Source of the DNA: CAYMCJ01 sp964388985
GTDB lineage: Bacteria > Patescibacteriota > Patescibacteriia > Patescibacteriales > CAYMCJ01
NCBI GenBank assembly: GCA_964388985.1
Contig: CAYMCJ010000002.1
Coordinates: 1-41,385 of the forward strand
Reading direction: 5' to 3'
Length of the DNA: 41,385 bases
Shown piece after piece: positions 1-5,978 of the stretch (positions within the stretch are counted from its first letter, which is position 1; each line of letters opens with the position of its first letter). The translations under genes were made by a program, and so were the position numbers. The notes below the pieces were generated by a model that saw only the letters and a program-made list of their open reading frames with translations, searched no databases and had not been told where the DNA came from.

Positions 1-44
1 GGCCTTCGGCTCTGCGAGCCGCAGGCTCGAAGAGAGACCGTCAT
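1..44 (-). repeat. Direct repeat copy 1: tRNA-Trp anticodon-arm fragment with GC hairpin
   Basis: These 44 bases are identical to 385-428. On the minus strand they lie just after the intact tRNA-Trp. They begin with an anticodon-arm-like GACGGTCTC, continue into a GC-rich imperfect palindrome (cttcg...cgaag), and end in GGCC at the window edge. In the other copy the next bases are AAAACCT, the 3' strand of the Trp anticodon arm. This is probably the start of a 3'-half tRNA-Trp fragment continuing outside the window, but that cannot be seen here. Confidence 0.75.
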
Positions 45-50
45 ATATCA

Positions 51-123
51 GCACGGGATGAGGGAATCGAACCCCCGCCACAGGTTTTGGAGACCCGCGT
101 ACTGCCACTATACTAATCCCGCA
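51..123 (-). tRNA. trnW: tRNA-Trp (CCA anticodon)
   Basis: This 73-base gene folds as a full cloverleaf on the minus strand. The acceptor strands are TGCGGGA and TCCCGTG, with discriminator C. The anticodon stem is CGGGT/ACCTG around the loop CTCCAAA, giving anticodon CCA for tryptophan. The T-loop is TTCGATT. The CCA tail is not encoded. Its 5' end lies 2 bases after the stop codon of the upstream GIY-YIG gene, so the two are probably transcribed together and separated by RNase P (inference). Broken copies of the same tRNA lie on both sides. Confidence 0.95.
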
Positions 124-125
124 AA

Positions 126-368
126 TTATAATATTCTTTCTTTTAATTTTCTGTATTCATGTGCGCTATTTTTTACCTTCCACTCTCTATATCTAGCTTT
201 TTTTAAAGTAGTATATATTTCACAATAAATTAAACCCCAAGGTTTTTTATTGTTTGTATATTTACTTTTGCCGGAATTATGTTCAAACAATCTCTTTTTA
301 ATATTATTTGTACTCCCAAAATATAATGAATTGTCAATTTTGCTCTTTAATATATAAAAAAATCCCAT
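126..368 (-). CDS. Small GIY-YIG nuclease domain protein (80 aa), between tRNA-Trp fragment and intact tRNA-Trp
   Basis: This is a single-domain GIY-YIG protein of the short COG2827-like group. Near the N-terminus FYILKS stands for the GIY strand and LYFGST for the YIG strand (YFG here). They are followed by an Arg in KKRLFEHN, the KPWGLIY motif, and a Glu in the YREWKVKN helix expected to bind metal. The length of 80 aa is normal for the group. The gene starts with ATG, has no SD, begins 9 bases after a degenerate tRNA-Trp 5' half and stops 2 bases before the intact tRNA-Trp. Family members cut DNA, and some are homing or mobile endonucleases. Action on the tRNA gene is inferred from position only. 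The protein resembles the one at 4235-4480. Confidence 0.88.
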   Translation of the reverse strand: MGFFYILKSKIDNSLYFGSTNNIKKRLFEHNSGKSKYTNNKKPWGLIYCEIYTTLKKARYREWKVKNSAHEYRKLKERIL

Positions 369-377
369 AATTAATTA

Positions 378-483
378 AGGTTTTGGCCTTCGGCTCTGCG
401 AGCCGCAGGCTCGAAGAGAGACCGTCATTATATCCTTCGGGTCTACGGCTCGCAGGATTGGAAACCATTTAACTAATCCCGCA
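378..483 (-). pseudogene. Degenerate tRNA-Trp 5' half with hairpin insertions in D-loop and anticodon loop
   Basis: On the minus strand the first 12 bases, TGCGGGATTAGT, equal the 5' end of the intact tRNA-Trp, and the last 9, CCAAAACCT, equal its anticodon plus the 3' anticodon strand. Between them, a GC-rich segment (about 430-466) sits where the D-loop should be. A palindrome-like segment (about 387-419, inside the 44-base repeat) interrupts the anticodon loop just before CCA. There is no T-arm or 3' acceptor strand, so it cannot be a working tRNA. The nuclease gene at 126-368 follows at once. The arrangement matches the tRNA-Tyr remnant at 4484-4608. Confidence 0.8.
385..428 (-). repeat. 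Direct repeat copy 2 of the 44-base GC hairpin segment
   Basis: This is an exact copy of 1-44, located inside the tRNA-Trp 5'-half remnant. It contains the anticodon-arm start and the GC palindrome. A related shorter GC segment follows at about 432-456 (CCTTCGGGTCTACGGCTCGC). Confidence 0.85.
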
Positions 484-537
484 TAAAACAACTATTAACT
501 TTTAACTGTTAACAATTAACTATCTAACTAATCTAGT

Positions 538-891
538 CTAACTATCTCTTAATTTTTTTATAAAACCACCTAATTGCTTTATAATATCTTCTAATTCTTT
601 CATTAATACTTCATATTCATTGTTAGATATTCTCTTTAAGCTATAAATAATATCAATACAGGCAGCAACTTCATTAGCCGAAGCTATGGAAATTTCTAAA
701 AATTTAGCAAATTCCTTATCTGATTTTTTTGCTGATCCTTCTGCAATATTTAATACTATAGACAAGGCTGCTCTTTTAATTTGATCTTTAAACGAATAAT
801 CCTTTATCCTAAAAGAAAGAATGAGAACATTTTTATAATACTTTTTTGCTTGACTATAAACTTGAAAATCCAAAAATCTAAAAGTATTCAT
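538..891 (-). CDS. Four-helix-bundle protein, S23/23S-rRNA-IVS family
   Basis: This is about 117 aa from the ATG at 891. An in-frame ATG 15 bases further upstream is possible, but the family normally starts with a sequence like MNTFRFLDFQVYSQAKKYY. The signature is the second helix: QIKRAALSIVLNIAEGSAKKS, the classic xxSIxxNIAEG of proteins first found in intervening sequences of 23S rRNA. Family members form small four-helix bundles, often pentameric, of unclear function. It lies next to the tRNA-Trp remnant and is one of three unlike members in this window (also 10721-11098 and 11988-12377). No SD is visible. Confidence 0.88.
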   Translation of the reverse strand: MNTFRFLDFQVYSQAKKYYKNVLILSFRIKDYSFKDQIKRAALSIVLNIAEGSAKKSDKEFAKFLEISIASANEVAACIDIIYSLKRISNNEYEVLMKELEDIIKQLGGFIKKLRDS

Positions 892-933
892 GCAGTTAAT
901 TGTCAATTGTTAAGAGTTAATTGTTAATCACCC

Positions 934-1974
934 TTACTTCTCTAAAACATCCTTGTATTCCAATTCATAAATATGCATTACTGTAATTGTTAAAGAAATT
1001 ATCAGCGGACCTAAAACAACTCCCCAAAAGCCAAAAACCGAAATACCGCCCAAAATTGATAGGATAATAATTATCGGATGCACGCCGGCTTTATCTTTCA
1101 CGATATAAGCTCTAATTAAATTGTCTACTGTGCTAACCACCGCAATCCCCCAAACAAGCAGAAAAATGCCCTGCCAAATTTCACCAATAAATAGCAAATA
1201 AACGGCTATCGGAAACCAAATCAATCCTGTCCCGATGGCCGGTATTAATGAAAATATCGCAATAAATATACTGGGTGCCAAAAATGGAAAATCAATAATA
1301 ATAAATCCGACCGCTCCCAATATACCCTGGACAATCGCTACCACAAAGGTTGAAATCATTATTGAAAAGCTAATATCCCGAAATTTTTTAAACAATTTAA
1401 CATCATATTTATTCGGCAACGGCGTTAAATACATCATTTTTTTGGCAATAGCTTCGCCTTTTACAAAAAAGAAAAACATTATAAATATTATTAATATTAA
1501 CGAGATAAAAAAATTCGTTGTGCTTTGCACAATTGTTTTGGCCACCCCAAAAAGAAAAGCGCTGAATTTGTTTGACAAATCAAACAGGGAATCTCTTAAA
1601 TTTTCAATATTAATTCCAAGCAACTTCGCTTCCTTAAAAATATTATTTTTTACTAAATCATCTAAATTGCTCTTTTCAATTAAACTAACCGTCCCCGAAT
1701 AGGCGACCGTAACTTTTTGCGCTCCAAATATCAATAAATTCGCCAAGGGAAGAATAATAACTAAAAATAAAAGTATGCACATCACCAAAGAGGCTAAATT
1801 TTCTCTTCCCTTAAACTTTCGGCAAAACCATTTGTAGGGGGAATAAAAAATTGAAGTTAAAATAATGGCGGCGATAATTTCTATTAAAAACGGCTTAAAA
1901 ATAATATAGCAAAAATAAGCTACCGCCATAATAAGCAATAATAAAAAAATCTTAGGGGTAAAACTTTTAGTCAT
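934..1974 (-). CDS. AI-2E family transporter (PerM/UPF0118)
   Basis: This 346 aa integral membrane protein has the family's layout. There are two or three hydrophobic helices at the N-terminus (residues 8-60), one near 60-85, an amphipathic stretch, a helix near 150-170, and a cluster of four or five helices from 205 to the end. The C-terminal part holds family-like signatures: SLIPAIGTGLIWFPIAVYLL, then the DNLIRAYIV and GFWGVVLGPL segments. Relatives export autoinducer-2 or exchange ions and protons, and substrates are mostly unknown. It lies 18 bases after the lipoprotein gene and may share its transcript. The length is typical. Confidence 0.9.
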   Translation of the reverse strand: MTKSFTPKIFLLLLIMAVAYFCYIIFKPFLIEIIAAIILTSIFYSPYKWFCRKFKGRENLASLVMCILLFLVIILPLANLLIFGAQKVTVAYSGTVSLIEKSNLDDLVKNNIFKEAKLLGINIENLRDSLFDLSNKFSAFLFGVAKTIVQSTTNFFISLILIIFIMFFFFVKGEAIAKKMMYLTPLPNKYDVKLFKKFRDISFSIMISTFVVAIVQGILGAVGFIIIDFPFLAPSIFIAIFSLIPAIGTGLIWFPIAVYLLFIGEIWQGIFLLVWGIAVVSTVDNLIRAYIVKDKAGVHPIIIILSILGGISVFGFWGVVLGPLIISLTITVMHIYELEYKDVLEK

Positions 1975-1992
1975 ATTTTTATTAAAATTATT

Positions 1993-2409
1993 TTATTGTA
2001 ATAAATATAATAAATCCGGATGGTTTTTAAAAATATAATCAAAACGGTCAATGTTTTGTCCGGTGGCCTCGTTAAATAACGGCGTACCGCCAATATATAT
2101 TTTATCCATAGGGTCGCCGTAACGATTTAAATTATTATCCTCCAGCCATTTATCTATCTTTTCTTTTCCATTATTTGTTAAATCAGCGGGATTAATATTT
2201 GGTTGCATTTTATTTTCATCAATATTGCTACCGCCAAATAAATTTTTTACATCTTCTGTCTGGCCTTTCTGGATTTTATCCAAACCTTGGCCGATTTTAT
2301 CATCAAGCCATTTTAACTTGCCGCCAACGTTATCTATTTCACAGCCTGAAAAAAATAATGAAAAAAATAAAATTATAAATAATTGGCTAAATTTTATTAA
2401 TTTAACCAT
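1993..2409 (-). CDS. Predicted lipoprotein of unknown function
   Basis: This 138 aa protein starts with a basic residue run and a hydrophobic stretch ending in the lipobox LFFSGC, so the mature protein should begin with a lipid-modified Cys at about residue 23. The rest is soluble and polar, with a conserved-looking C-terminal block (NNLNRYGDPMDKIYIGGTPL, then FDYIFKNHPDL). I recognise this as a type of small lipoprotein seen in Patescibacteria but can assign no function. It lies between rpmG and the AI-2E transporter gene. Confidence 0.75.
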   Translation of the reverse strand: MVKLIKFSQLFIILFFSLFFSGCEIDNVGGKLKWLDDKIGQGLDKIQKGQTEDVKNLFGGSNIDENKMQPNINPADLTNNGKEKIDKWLEDNNLNRYGDPMDKIYIGGTPLFNEATGQNIDRFDYIFKNHPDLLYLLQ

Positions 2410-2441
2410 ACTTTTAATATTAGACCGCTTCTTATGCTAAA

Positions 2442-2597
2442 TTACTTGGTTTCTTTATGCAAAACATGTTTCCGGCAATGCCGGCAATATTTTTTTAATT
2501 CAAGACGATTTTTTATGGTTTTTTTGTTCTTTCTTGAAAAATAATTTATCCTTTTGCATTCAGTGCATTCTAATTTTATCATGTTGTCTTGAGACAT
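2442..2597 (-). CDS. rpmG: Ribosomal protein L33 (bL33)
   Basis: This 51 aa gene reads MSQDNMIKLECTECKRINYF, then the strand with SRKNKKTIKN, and ends in YCRHCRKHVLHKET-K. Two Cys pairs (CTEC and CRHC) make the zinc ribbon of the Cys+ form of L33, and the length is normal. L33 sits in the 50S subunit near the E site. It starts with ATG at 2597. A second ATG five codons later is possible, but the first gives the usual length. It lies downstream of mutM, apart from the ribosomal block. Confidence 0.95.
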   Translation of the reverse strand: MSQDNMIKLECTECKRINYFSRKNKKTIKNRLELKKYCRHCRKHVLHKETK

Positions 2598-2790
2598 ACT
2601 TTTAGCAAAAAGTTATAAAGTGAAAAGTTGAAAGTTATAAAAAAATCGCAAAGCAATGAAATCTAAAACTTTATAAAATCTCAACTTTATAGCTTAATCT
2701 ATCTTATTTTAATTATACCTAATTATAGTAAAATAATAAAGTTATTGTCAAACCAGGCCCAATTTCGCCTTTTAAATGCTTAAAATAGAA
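2598..2790. other. AT-rich spacer with iterated ttataaa/aactttat words
   Basis: The spacer between mutM and rpmG has no gene. It is built from repeated short words (AAAGTTATAAA, AACTTTATA and reverse complements). The same words occur at 4967-5033 and 32188-32260. Confidence 0.6.
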
Positions 2791-3657
2791 TTATTTTTGA
2801 CATTTTGGGCAAAAACTAGTCCCTCGTCCGGCTATTCGTATCTTTTTAATTACATTTGAACATTTATAACATTTTTTTCCTGAACGGCCATAAACTTTAA
2901 GCTGGGTGGAAAAATTCCCCCGCCGGCCTTTGGCGTCTACATAATCGCTGAAAGTCGTGCCCCGATATTTAATCGCTCTCCTGATAATATAATTTGTCGC
3001 TCTATATAATTTCTTTATTTCCGTCGGTTTTAAACTGCCGGCAACGCGGTCTGGCCTTAAACCGGCCCGAAATAATATCTCATCAGCGTAAATATTGCCA
3101 ATCCCGCTTATTAACTTCTGGTTCAATAGAACGGCTTTAAGGCTGGTTTTTCGATTTTTAAATATTTTAAGTATATTTCTATAAATAAAATCGGTTTTTA
3201 AAGGCTCTATCCCAAAACTTTCTTTAAGCAAATTAAGCTCACTCTTATTTACCATTTTAATGTAACCAAATCGGCGCAAATCGTTAAAAAAAAGCCGGCC
3301 ACCGTCTTTAAATTCAAATATGGCCCGCGTATGCTTGTTTGGTAACTTGCCGCCAACAGCGGCCATATCTGATCGGGAGCTAAGGCTATGACCGCCGGCA
3401 ACCAAAAACTTTTTAAAAGCATAAACAAGCTGCCCGGTCATTTTTAAATGAACAAGCATAAAATAACCTTTTTCACTCAACTTAAAAATCAACAATTTGC
3501 CAATTCTGTCTATATCCAAAAAATATTTTCCCTTAACCCTTTCCAGGCCGCTCTGGCCGATTTTCTTGTCTTTTATTCTAATTCTAATTATTTTTTTCTT
3601 TAATATTTTTTTTTCTAAATCCCTTTTAATTGTTTCCACTTCGGGAAGTTCGGGCAT
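2791..3657 (-). CDS. mutM: Formamidopyrimidine-DNA glycosylase (Fpg/MutM)
   Basis: This 288 aa bifunctional glycosylase/AP lyase removes 8-oxoguanine and formamidopyrimidines from DNA. The N-terminus is MPELPEVETI: after Met removal Pro becomes the catalytic nucleophile, with Glu next to it. The conserved Lys is in RIGKLL. The helix-two-turn-helix holds GIGNIYADEILFRAGL. The C-terminus carries a zinc finger (CYKC...CPKC) with the DNA-contacting Arg in AGRGTSF. Between HLKMTGQLVY and LPNKHTR there is a longer loop (GGHSLSSRSDMAAVGGK) whose DNA (about 3344-3402) is an imperfect inverted repeat. ATG start at 3657; no SD. Confidence 0.96.
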   Translation of the reverse strand: MPELPEVETIKRDLEKKILKKKIIRIRIKDKKIGQSGLERVKGKYFLDIDRIGKLLIFKLSEKGYFMLVHLKMTGQLVYAFKKFLVAGGHSLSSRSDMAAVGGKLPNKHTRAIFEFKDGGRLFFNDLRRFGYIKMVNKSELNLLKESFGIEPLKTDFIYRNILKIFKNRKTSLKAVLLNQKLISGIGNIYADEILFRAGLRPDRVAGSLKPTEIKKLYRATNYIIRRAIKYRGTTFSDYVDAKGRRGNFSTQLKVYGRSGKKCYKCSNVIKKIRIAGRGTSFCPKCQK

Positions 3658-3806
3658 ATATATTTATAATAAGTTATTTAAAATATGGCCAATAATCCAT
3701 AAACAGCCACTATTAATATAAATTCTATCAAAAAAATTTTTATTAAGCTAATCCCTATTTTTTCAGAATTAAAAATCATACTCTCTGTCTTAGTCAAAGA
3801 TAAAAA

Positions 3807-3845
3807 AATAATACAAAGAAGCTTAAAAAACTTCTTCGTATTATT
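3807..3845 (-). terminator. Intrinsic terminator downstream of the tRNA-Tyr locus
   Basis: On the minus strand a 15-bp stem (AATAATACGAAGAAG with CTTCTTTGTATTATT, one mismatch) is followed by a seven-T run. It lies past the tRNA-Tyr 3'-half repeats and before mutM, so it should end the tRNA transcript. Confidence 0.8.
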
Positions 3846-3899
3846 TAATAAATGCCAGCTATTTTGTATTTTCTATAAAATAATTATTTTTTATACCGT

Positions 3900-4149
3900 T
3901 TTTTGTGGGCCGGGTCCCGCCCCGGCGGGACNNNNNNNNNNNNNNNNNNNNNNNNNNNNNNNNNNNNNNNNNNNNNNNNNNNNNNNNNNNNNNNNNNNNN
4001 NNNNNNNNNNNNNNNNNNNNNNNNNNNNNNNGAAGACGAAAGCCAACAGATTTATATTTTTGTTACACTGCTTTTTGTGGGCCGGGTCCCGCCCCGGCGG
4101 GACGAAGACGAAAGCCAACAGATTTATATTTTTGTTACACTGCTTTTTG
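3900..4149 (-). repeat. Tandem array of tRNA-Tyr 3' halves with a palindrome replacing the T-arm (contains gap)
   Basis: After the intact tRNA-Tyr (minus strand), a 72-base unit recurs: 4032-4103 in full, part of a further unit left of the gap, and the flank joining to the intact gene. Each unit has the 3' anticodon strand and variable arm (TAAATCTGTTGGCTTTCGTC), then the 18-base perfect palindrome-like GTCCCGCCGGGGCGGGAC in place of the T-arm, the 3' acceptor strand CCGGCCCA, and a short AT tail that runs straight into the next AAATCTG. The palindromes are at 4086-4103 and 3914-3931. The copy number is unknown because of the N gap. There are no non-repeated spacers, so it is not a CRISPR array. 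Confidence 0.85.
3932..4031. other. Assembly gap (100 N)
   Basis: Exactly 100 unknown bases lie inside the tRNA-Tyr 3'-half tandem repeat. A round 100 usually marks a gap of unknown length, so extra repeat units or other sequence may be missing. Confidence 0.98.
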
Positions 4150-4232
4150 TGGGCCGGGCAGGATTCGAACCTGCGAAGACGAAAGCCAACAGATTTACAG
4201 TCTGTCCCATTTGACCGCTTTGGTACCGACCC
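4150..4232 (-). tRNA. trnY: tRNA-Tyr (GTA anticodon)
   Basis: This 83-base class II tRNA has a long variable arm. The acceptor strands are GGGTCGG and CCGGCCC with discriminator A. The anticodon stem ACAGA/TCTGT surrounds CTGTAAA (anticodon GTA). The T-arm is GCAGG-TTCGAAT-CCTGC. CCA is not encoded. The 5' end is 2 bases after the stop codon of the GIY-YIG gene, the same spacing as at tRNA-Trp. Broken copies flank it: a 5' half upstream and repeated 3' halves downstream. Confidence 0.96.
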
Positions 4233-4234
4233 AT

Positions 4235-4480
4235 TCACCTAATATTTATTAACTTTTTAAATGCTTCTCCGCCTTTATAAGATTTTATCTGTAATTCTCT
4301 TTTGCACGCTTCTTGCTTTGTTTTAAATTCTTCTGTATATAATATATTCCAAGGTCTATAATTTTTTGTAGATTTCACATAACCCTTATTATGTCTTATT
4401 AGCCTATTATTAATATTATCAGTATGGCCAATATAATGTCGGCTATATATTTGACTTTTTAATATATAAACTTTATACAT
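4235..4480 (-). CDS. Small GIY-YIG nuclease domain protein (81 aa), between tRNA-Tyr 5' half and intact tRNA-Tyr
   Basis: This second short COG2827-like GIY-YIG protein begins MYKVYILKS. HYIGHT is the YIG strand, Arg is in NNRLIRHNKG, the family block is RPWNILY, and the putative metal Glu is in KRELQIKS. I chose the ATG at 4480. A TTG at 4486 would only add two residues and would lie inside the half-tRNA. The gene starts 3 bases after the truncated tRNA-Tyr 5' half and stops 2 bases before the intact tRNA-Tyr. It shares layout and family with 126-368, yet the two proteins differ at many positions, so this is not a recent duplication. Nuclease activity follows from the family; the tRNA gene as target is inference. 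Confidence 0.88.
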   Translation of the reverse strand: MYKVYILKSQIYSRHYIGHTDNINNRLIRHNKGYVKSTKNYRPWNILYTEEFKTKQEACKRELQIKSYKGGEAFKKLINIR

Positions 4481-4483
4481 AGA

Positions 4484-4608
4484 CAACAGATTTATGCCGC
4501 CCGGTGGCGGCGCCCCGCTTGCCCCGCTACGAGCGCGGGCCGTCGGCGGTGGCAGTCTGTCCCGGTTGCCTACCCTGCCGTAGGCGGGGACCGCTTTGGT
4601 ACCGACCC
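4484..4608 (-). pseudogene. Degenerate tRNA-Tyr 5' half with hairpin insertions in D-loop and anticodon
   Basis: On the minus strand this starts exactly like the intact gene (GGGTCGGTACCAAAGCGGTC). Then 25 bases (4564-4588) holding a perfect 6-bp hairpin (GCCTAC...GTAGGC) replace the four D-loop bases AAAT of the intact copy. It rejoins at GGGACAGACTG. A 58-base GC-rich, multiply self-complementary insertion (4495-4552) splits the anticodon between G and TA. It then ends TAAATCTGTTG. No T-arm or acceptor 3' strand follows; the GIY-YIG gene begins instead. It is not a working tRNA as it stands. Confidence 0.85.
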
Positions 4609-4658
4609 TTTTAATTTATTATTATCTATTTATCATTAATAAATATCAAATTGCCTTG

Positions 4659-4731
4659 AGCCGTCGCAGGGATTTGAACCCTGGACCCCCACCTTACCAT
4701 GGTGGTGCTCTACCAACTGAGCTACAACGGC
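4659..4731 (-). tRNA. trnT: tRNA-Thr (GGT anticodon)
   Basis: This 73-base cloverleaf is on the minus strand. The acceptor strands are GCCGTTG and CGACGGC with discriminator T. The D-arm is AGCTCAGTTGGTAGAGC. The anticodon stem CCACC/GGTGG surrounds ATGGTAA, giving anticodon GGT. The T-arm is CAGGG-TTCAAAT-CCCTG. CCA is not encoded. It lies about 50 bases upstream of the tRNA-Tyr remnant, so a Thr-Tyr transcript is likely. Repeated broken 5' ends of the same tRNA lie upstream, beyond an N gap. Confidence 0.96.
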
Positions 4732-4737
4732 TTATTT

Positions 4738-4837
4738 NNNNNNNNNNNNNNNNNNNNNNNNNNNNNNNNNNNNNNNNNNNNNNNNNNNNNNNNNNNNNNN
4801 NNNNNNNNNNNNNNNNNNNNNNNNNNNNNNNNNNNNN
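4738..4837. other. Assembly gap (100 N)
   Basis: Exactly 100 unknown bases fall inside the tRNA-Thr 5'-fragment tandem repeat. The true length and repeat number are unknown. Confidence 0.98.
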
Positions 4838-4953
4838 TACCAACTGCTTGCCCGACCAATTGCAAAGCAATCTGGGCGGGAGCTACAACGGCTTATTTTA
4901 CCAACTGCTTGCCCGACCAATTGCAAAGCAATCTGGGCGGGAGCTACAACGGC
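4838..4953 (-). repeat. Tandem array of tRNA-Thr 5' fragments with a hairpin in the D-arm
   Basis: A 61-base unit recurs (one at 4838-4898, the next from 4899). On the minus strand each unit has GCCGTTGTAGCT (the tRNA-Thr 5' end), an inserted self-complementary segment (CCCG...GATTGCTTTGCAATTGG...CGGGC), then CAGTTGGTA (rest of the D-loop) and the linker AAATAA, which joins to the next GCCGTTG. The last unit joins the intact tRNA-Thr across the N gap. No nuclease gene is visible here; one could lie in the gap, but that is only a possibility. The rest of 4954-5033 is AT-rich ttataaa-word spacer. Confidence 0.85.
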
Positions 4954-5033
4954 AAAATATAATTATAAAGTAAAAAATTATAAAGCTACAAAGTACTTAT
5001 ATCTTAACTTTATAAACTTTATAACTTTTTACT

Positions 5034-5843
5034 TTATAACTCATCAATCTGTTCTTTAAATTCTTCTAATTTATTATTCTCAAAATTTGCCTTTTTCAAT
5101 TTATCATAAAAATTCGTAGCCAAAATTTTATCCTTATTAATTATACTTATCTCCAGGCCGATGTCAAGATACCTTGGATTATTTGGCTCTATTTCCAGCG
5201 CCTTGTCAATATTGGCTAAAGCTTCGGTTAATTTTTTGGTCTCATAATCTATCAAAGCCAAATTAAAATAAATTTCAGCGATTTTTTCATCATTCTTGCC
5301 TTTTTCTTCCTGTCCATCGCTTGATTCAACCAACTTTATAATATGATTAAATGTCTCTACCGCTTCTTCATAATTTTTCCCCCTAAAATACAGCTGTCCC
5401 AATTCTTCAAAAGCTTTTATGTTTTTGCTGTCAAGACCGATAATTTCAATAAAAATTTTTTCCGCCGAATCAAGGTCGTCATTTTTAATTAATTTATCCG
5501 CTTCAATATAAAGTTCTTTTATTCTCTTCTCTTTATCACCCAATGATATAACCGCTTCATTCTTATACGAATCTTTTAATTTAAGTAATTTATTATAAAT
5601 TGATTTAAAAAAAACGCTGAGTTGCTGGGTTAATATTCTTGAAATTTTTATAAATTTAGTAAACCATTTAAAAATATTTCTCTTTAAACGATTGCTTATA
5701 ATTCGCTCTTTGAATTTCGCTTCCTTTTCCGCCTGAATATTATCCACGTCAAGACTGGCTAGGGCGGAAAATTTTCTTAATACAATAACAATTATTATAC
5801 ATAAACTTATTAATATTAATACTAATGGAATAACATTATACAT
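5034..5843 (-). CDS. Membrane-anchored TPR protein
   Basis: This 269 aa protein has one N-terminal transmembrane helix (residues about 3-22, LVLILISLCIIIVIVL) followed by a basic, helical linker. From about residue 115 to the end come tetratricopeptide repeats, for example LDSAEKIFIEIIGLDSKNIK, AFEELGQLYFRGKNYEEAVE and LTEALANIDKALEIEPNNPR. TPR domains bind proteins, so this is probably a membrane-tethered scaffold. The partner is unknown. It is a common type in Patescibacteria. It stands alone between the tRNA-Thr locus and fba. Confidence 0.82.
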   Translation of the reverse strand: MYNVIPLVLILISLCIIIVIVLRKFSALASLDVDNIQAEKEAKFKERIISNRLKRNIFKWFTKFIKISRILTQQLSVFFKSIYNKLLKLKDSYKNEAVISLGDKEKRIKELYIEADKLIKNDDLDSAEKIFIEIIGLDSKNIKAFEELGQLYFRGKNYEEAVETFNHIIKLVESSDGQEEKGKNDEKIAEIYFNLALIDYETKKLTEALANIDKALEIEPNNPRYLDIGLEISIINKDKILATNFYDKLKKANFENNKLEEFKEQIDEL

Positions 5844-5978
5844 ATAGTTAATTACAACTATTTACTACCATTTACAATAAATTACTTGGTGATTAAAAGT
5901 AAAAAATATAATTAATTGTAAATAGGTAAATAATCTATTATTCGTATATTTGTACTTAATTCGTAATTTGTAATAGTA

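Noticed and set aside
1235..1702. Plus-strand open frame of 155 codons
   Set aside because: It is antisense to the AI-2E transporter gene, which has clear family features. Other long plus-strand frames (34205-34609, 39500-40015) are also shadows of ribosomal and tuf genes.
3900..4149. CRISPR-like array
   Set aside because: The units are direct tandem copies with no variable spacers, and they are pieces of tRNA-Tyr.
3891..4252. Open frames across the tRNA-Tyr repeats and N gap, on both strands
   Set aside because: They run through tRNA sequence and unknown bases and show no protein family.
4484..4608. A tRNA-Tyr with introns in the D-loop and anticodon loop
   Set aside because: The 3' half is missing: the GIY-YIG gene starts where the variable arm should be, and an intact copy lies next to it. 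No group I intron core can be seen in the 58-base insert.
4596..4973. Open frames across tRNA-Thr and its repeats
   Set aside because: Same reason: translated tRNA and gap sequence.
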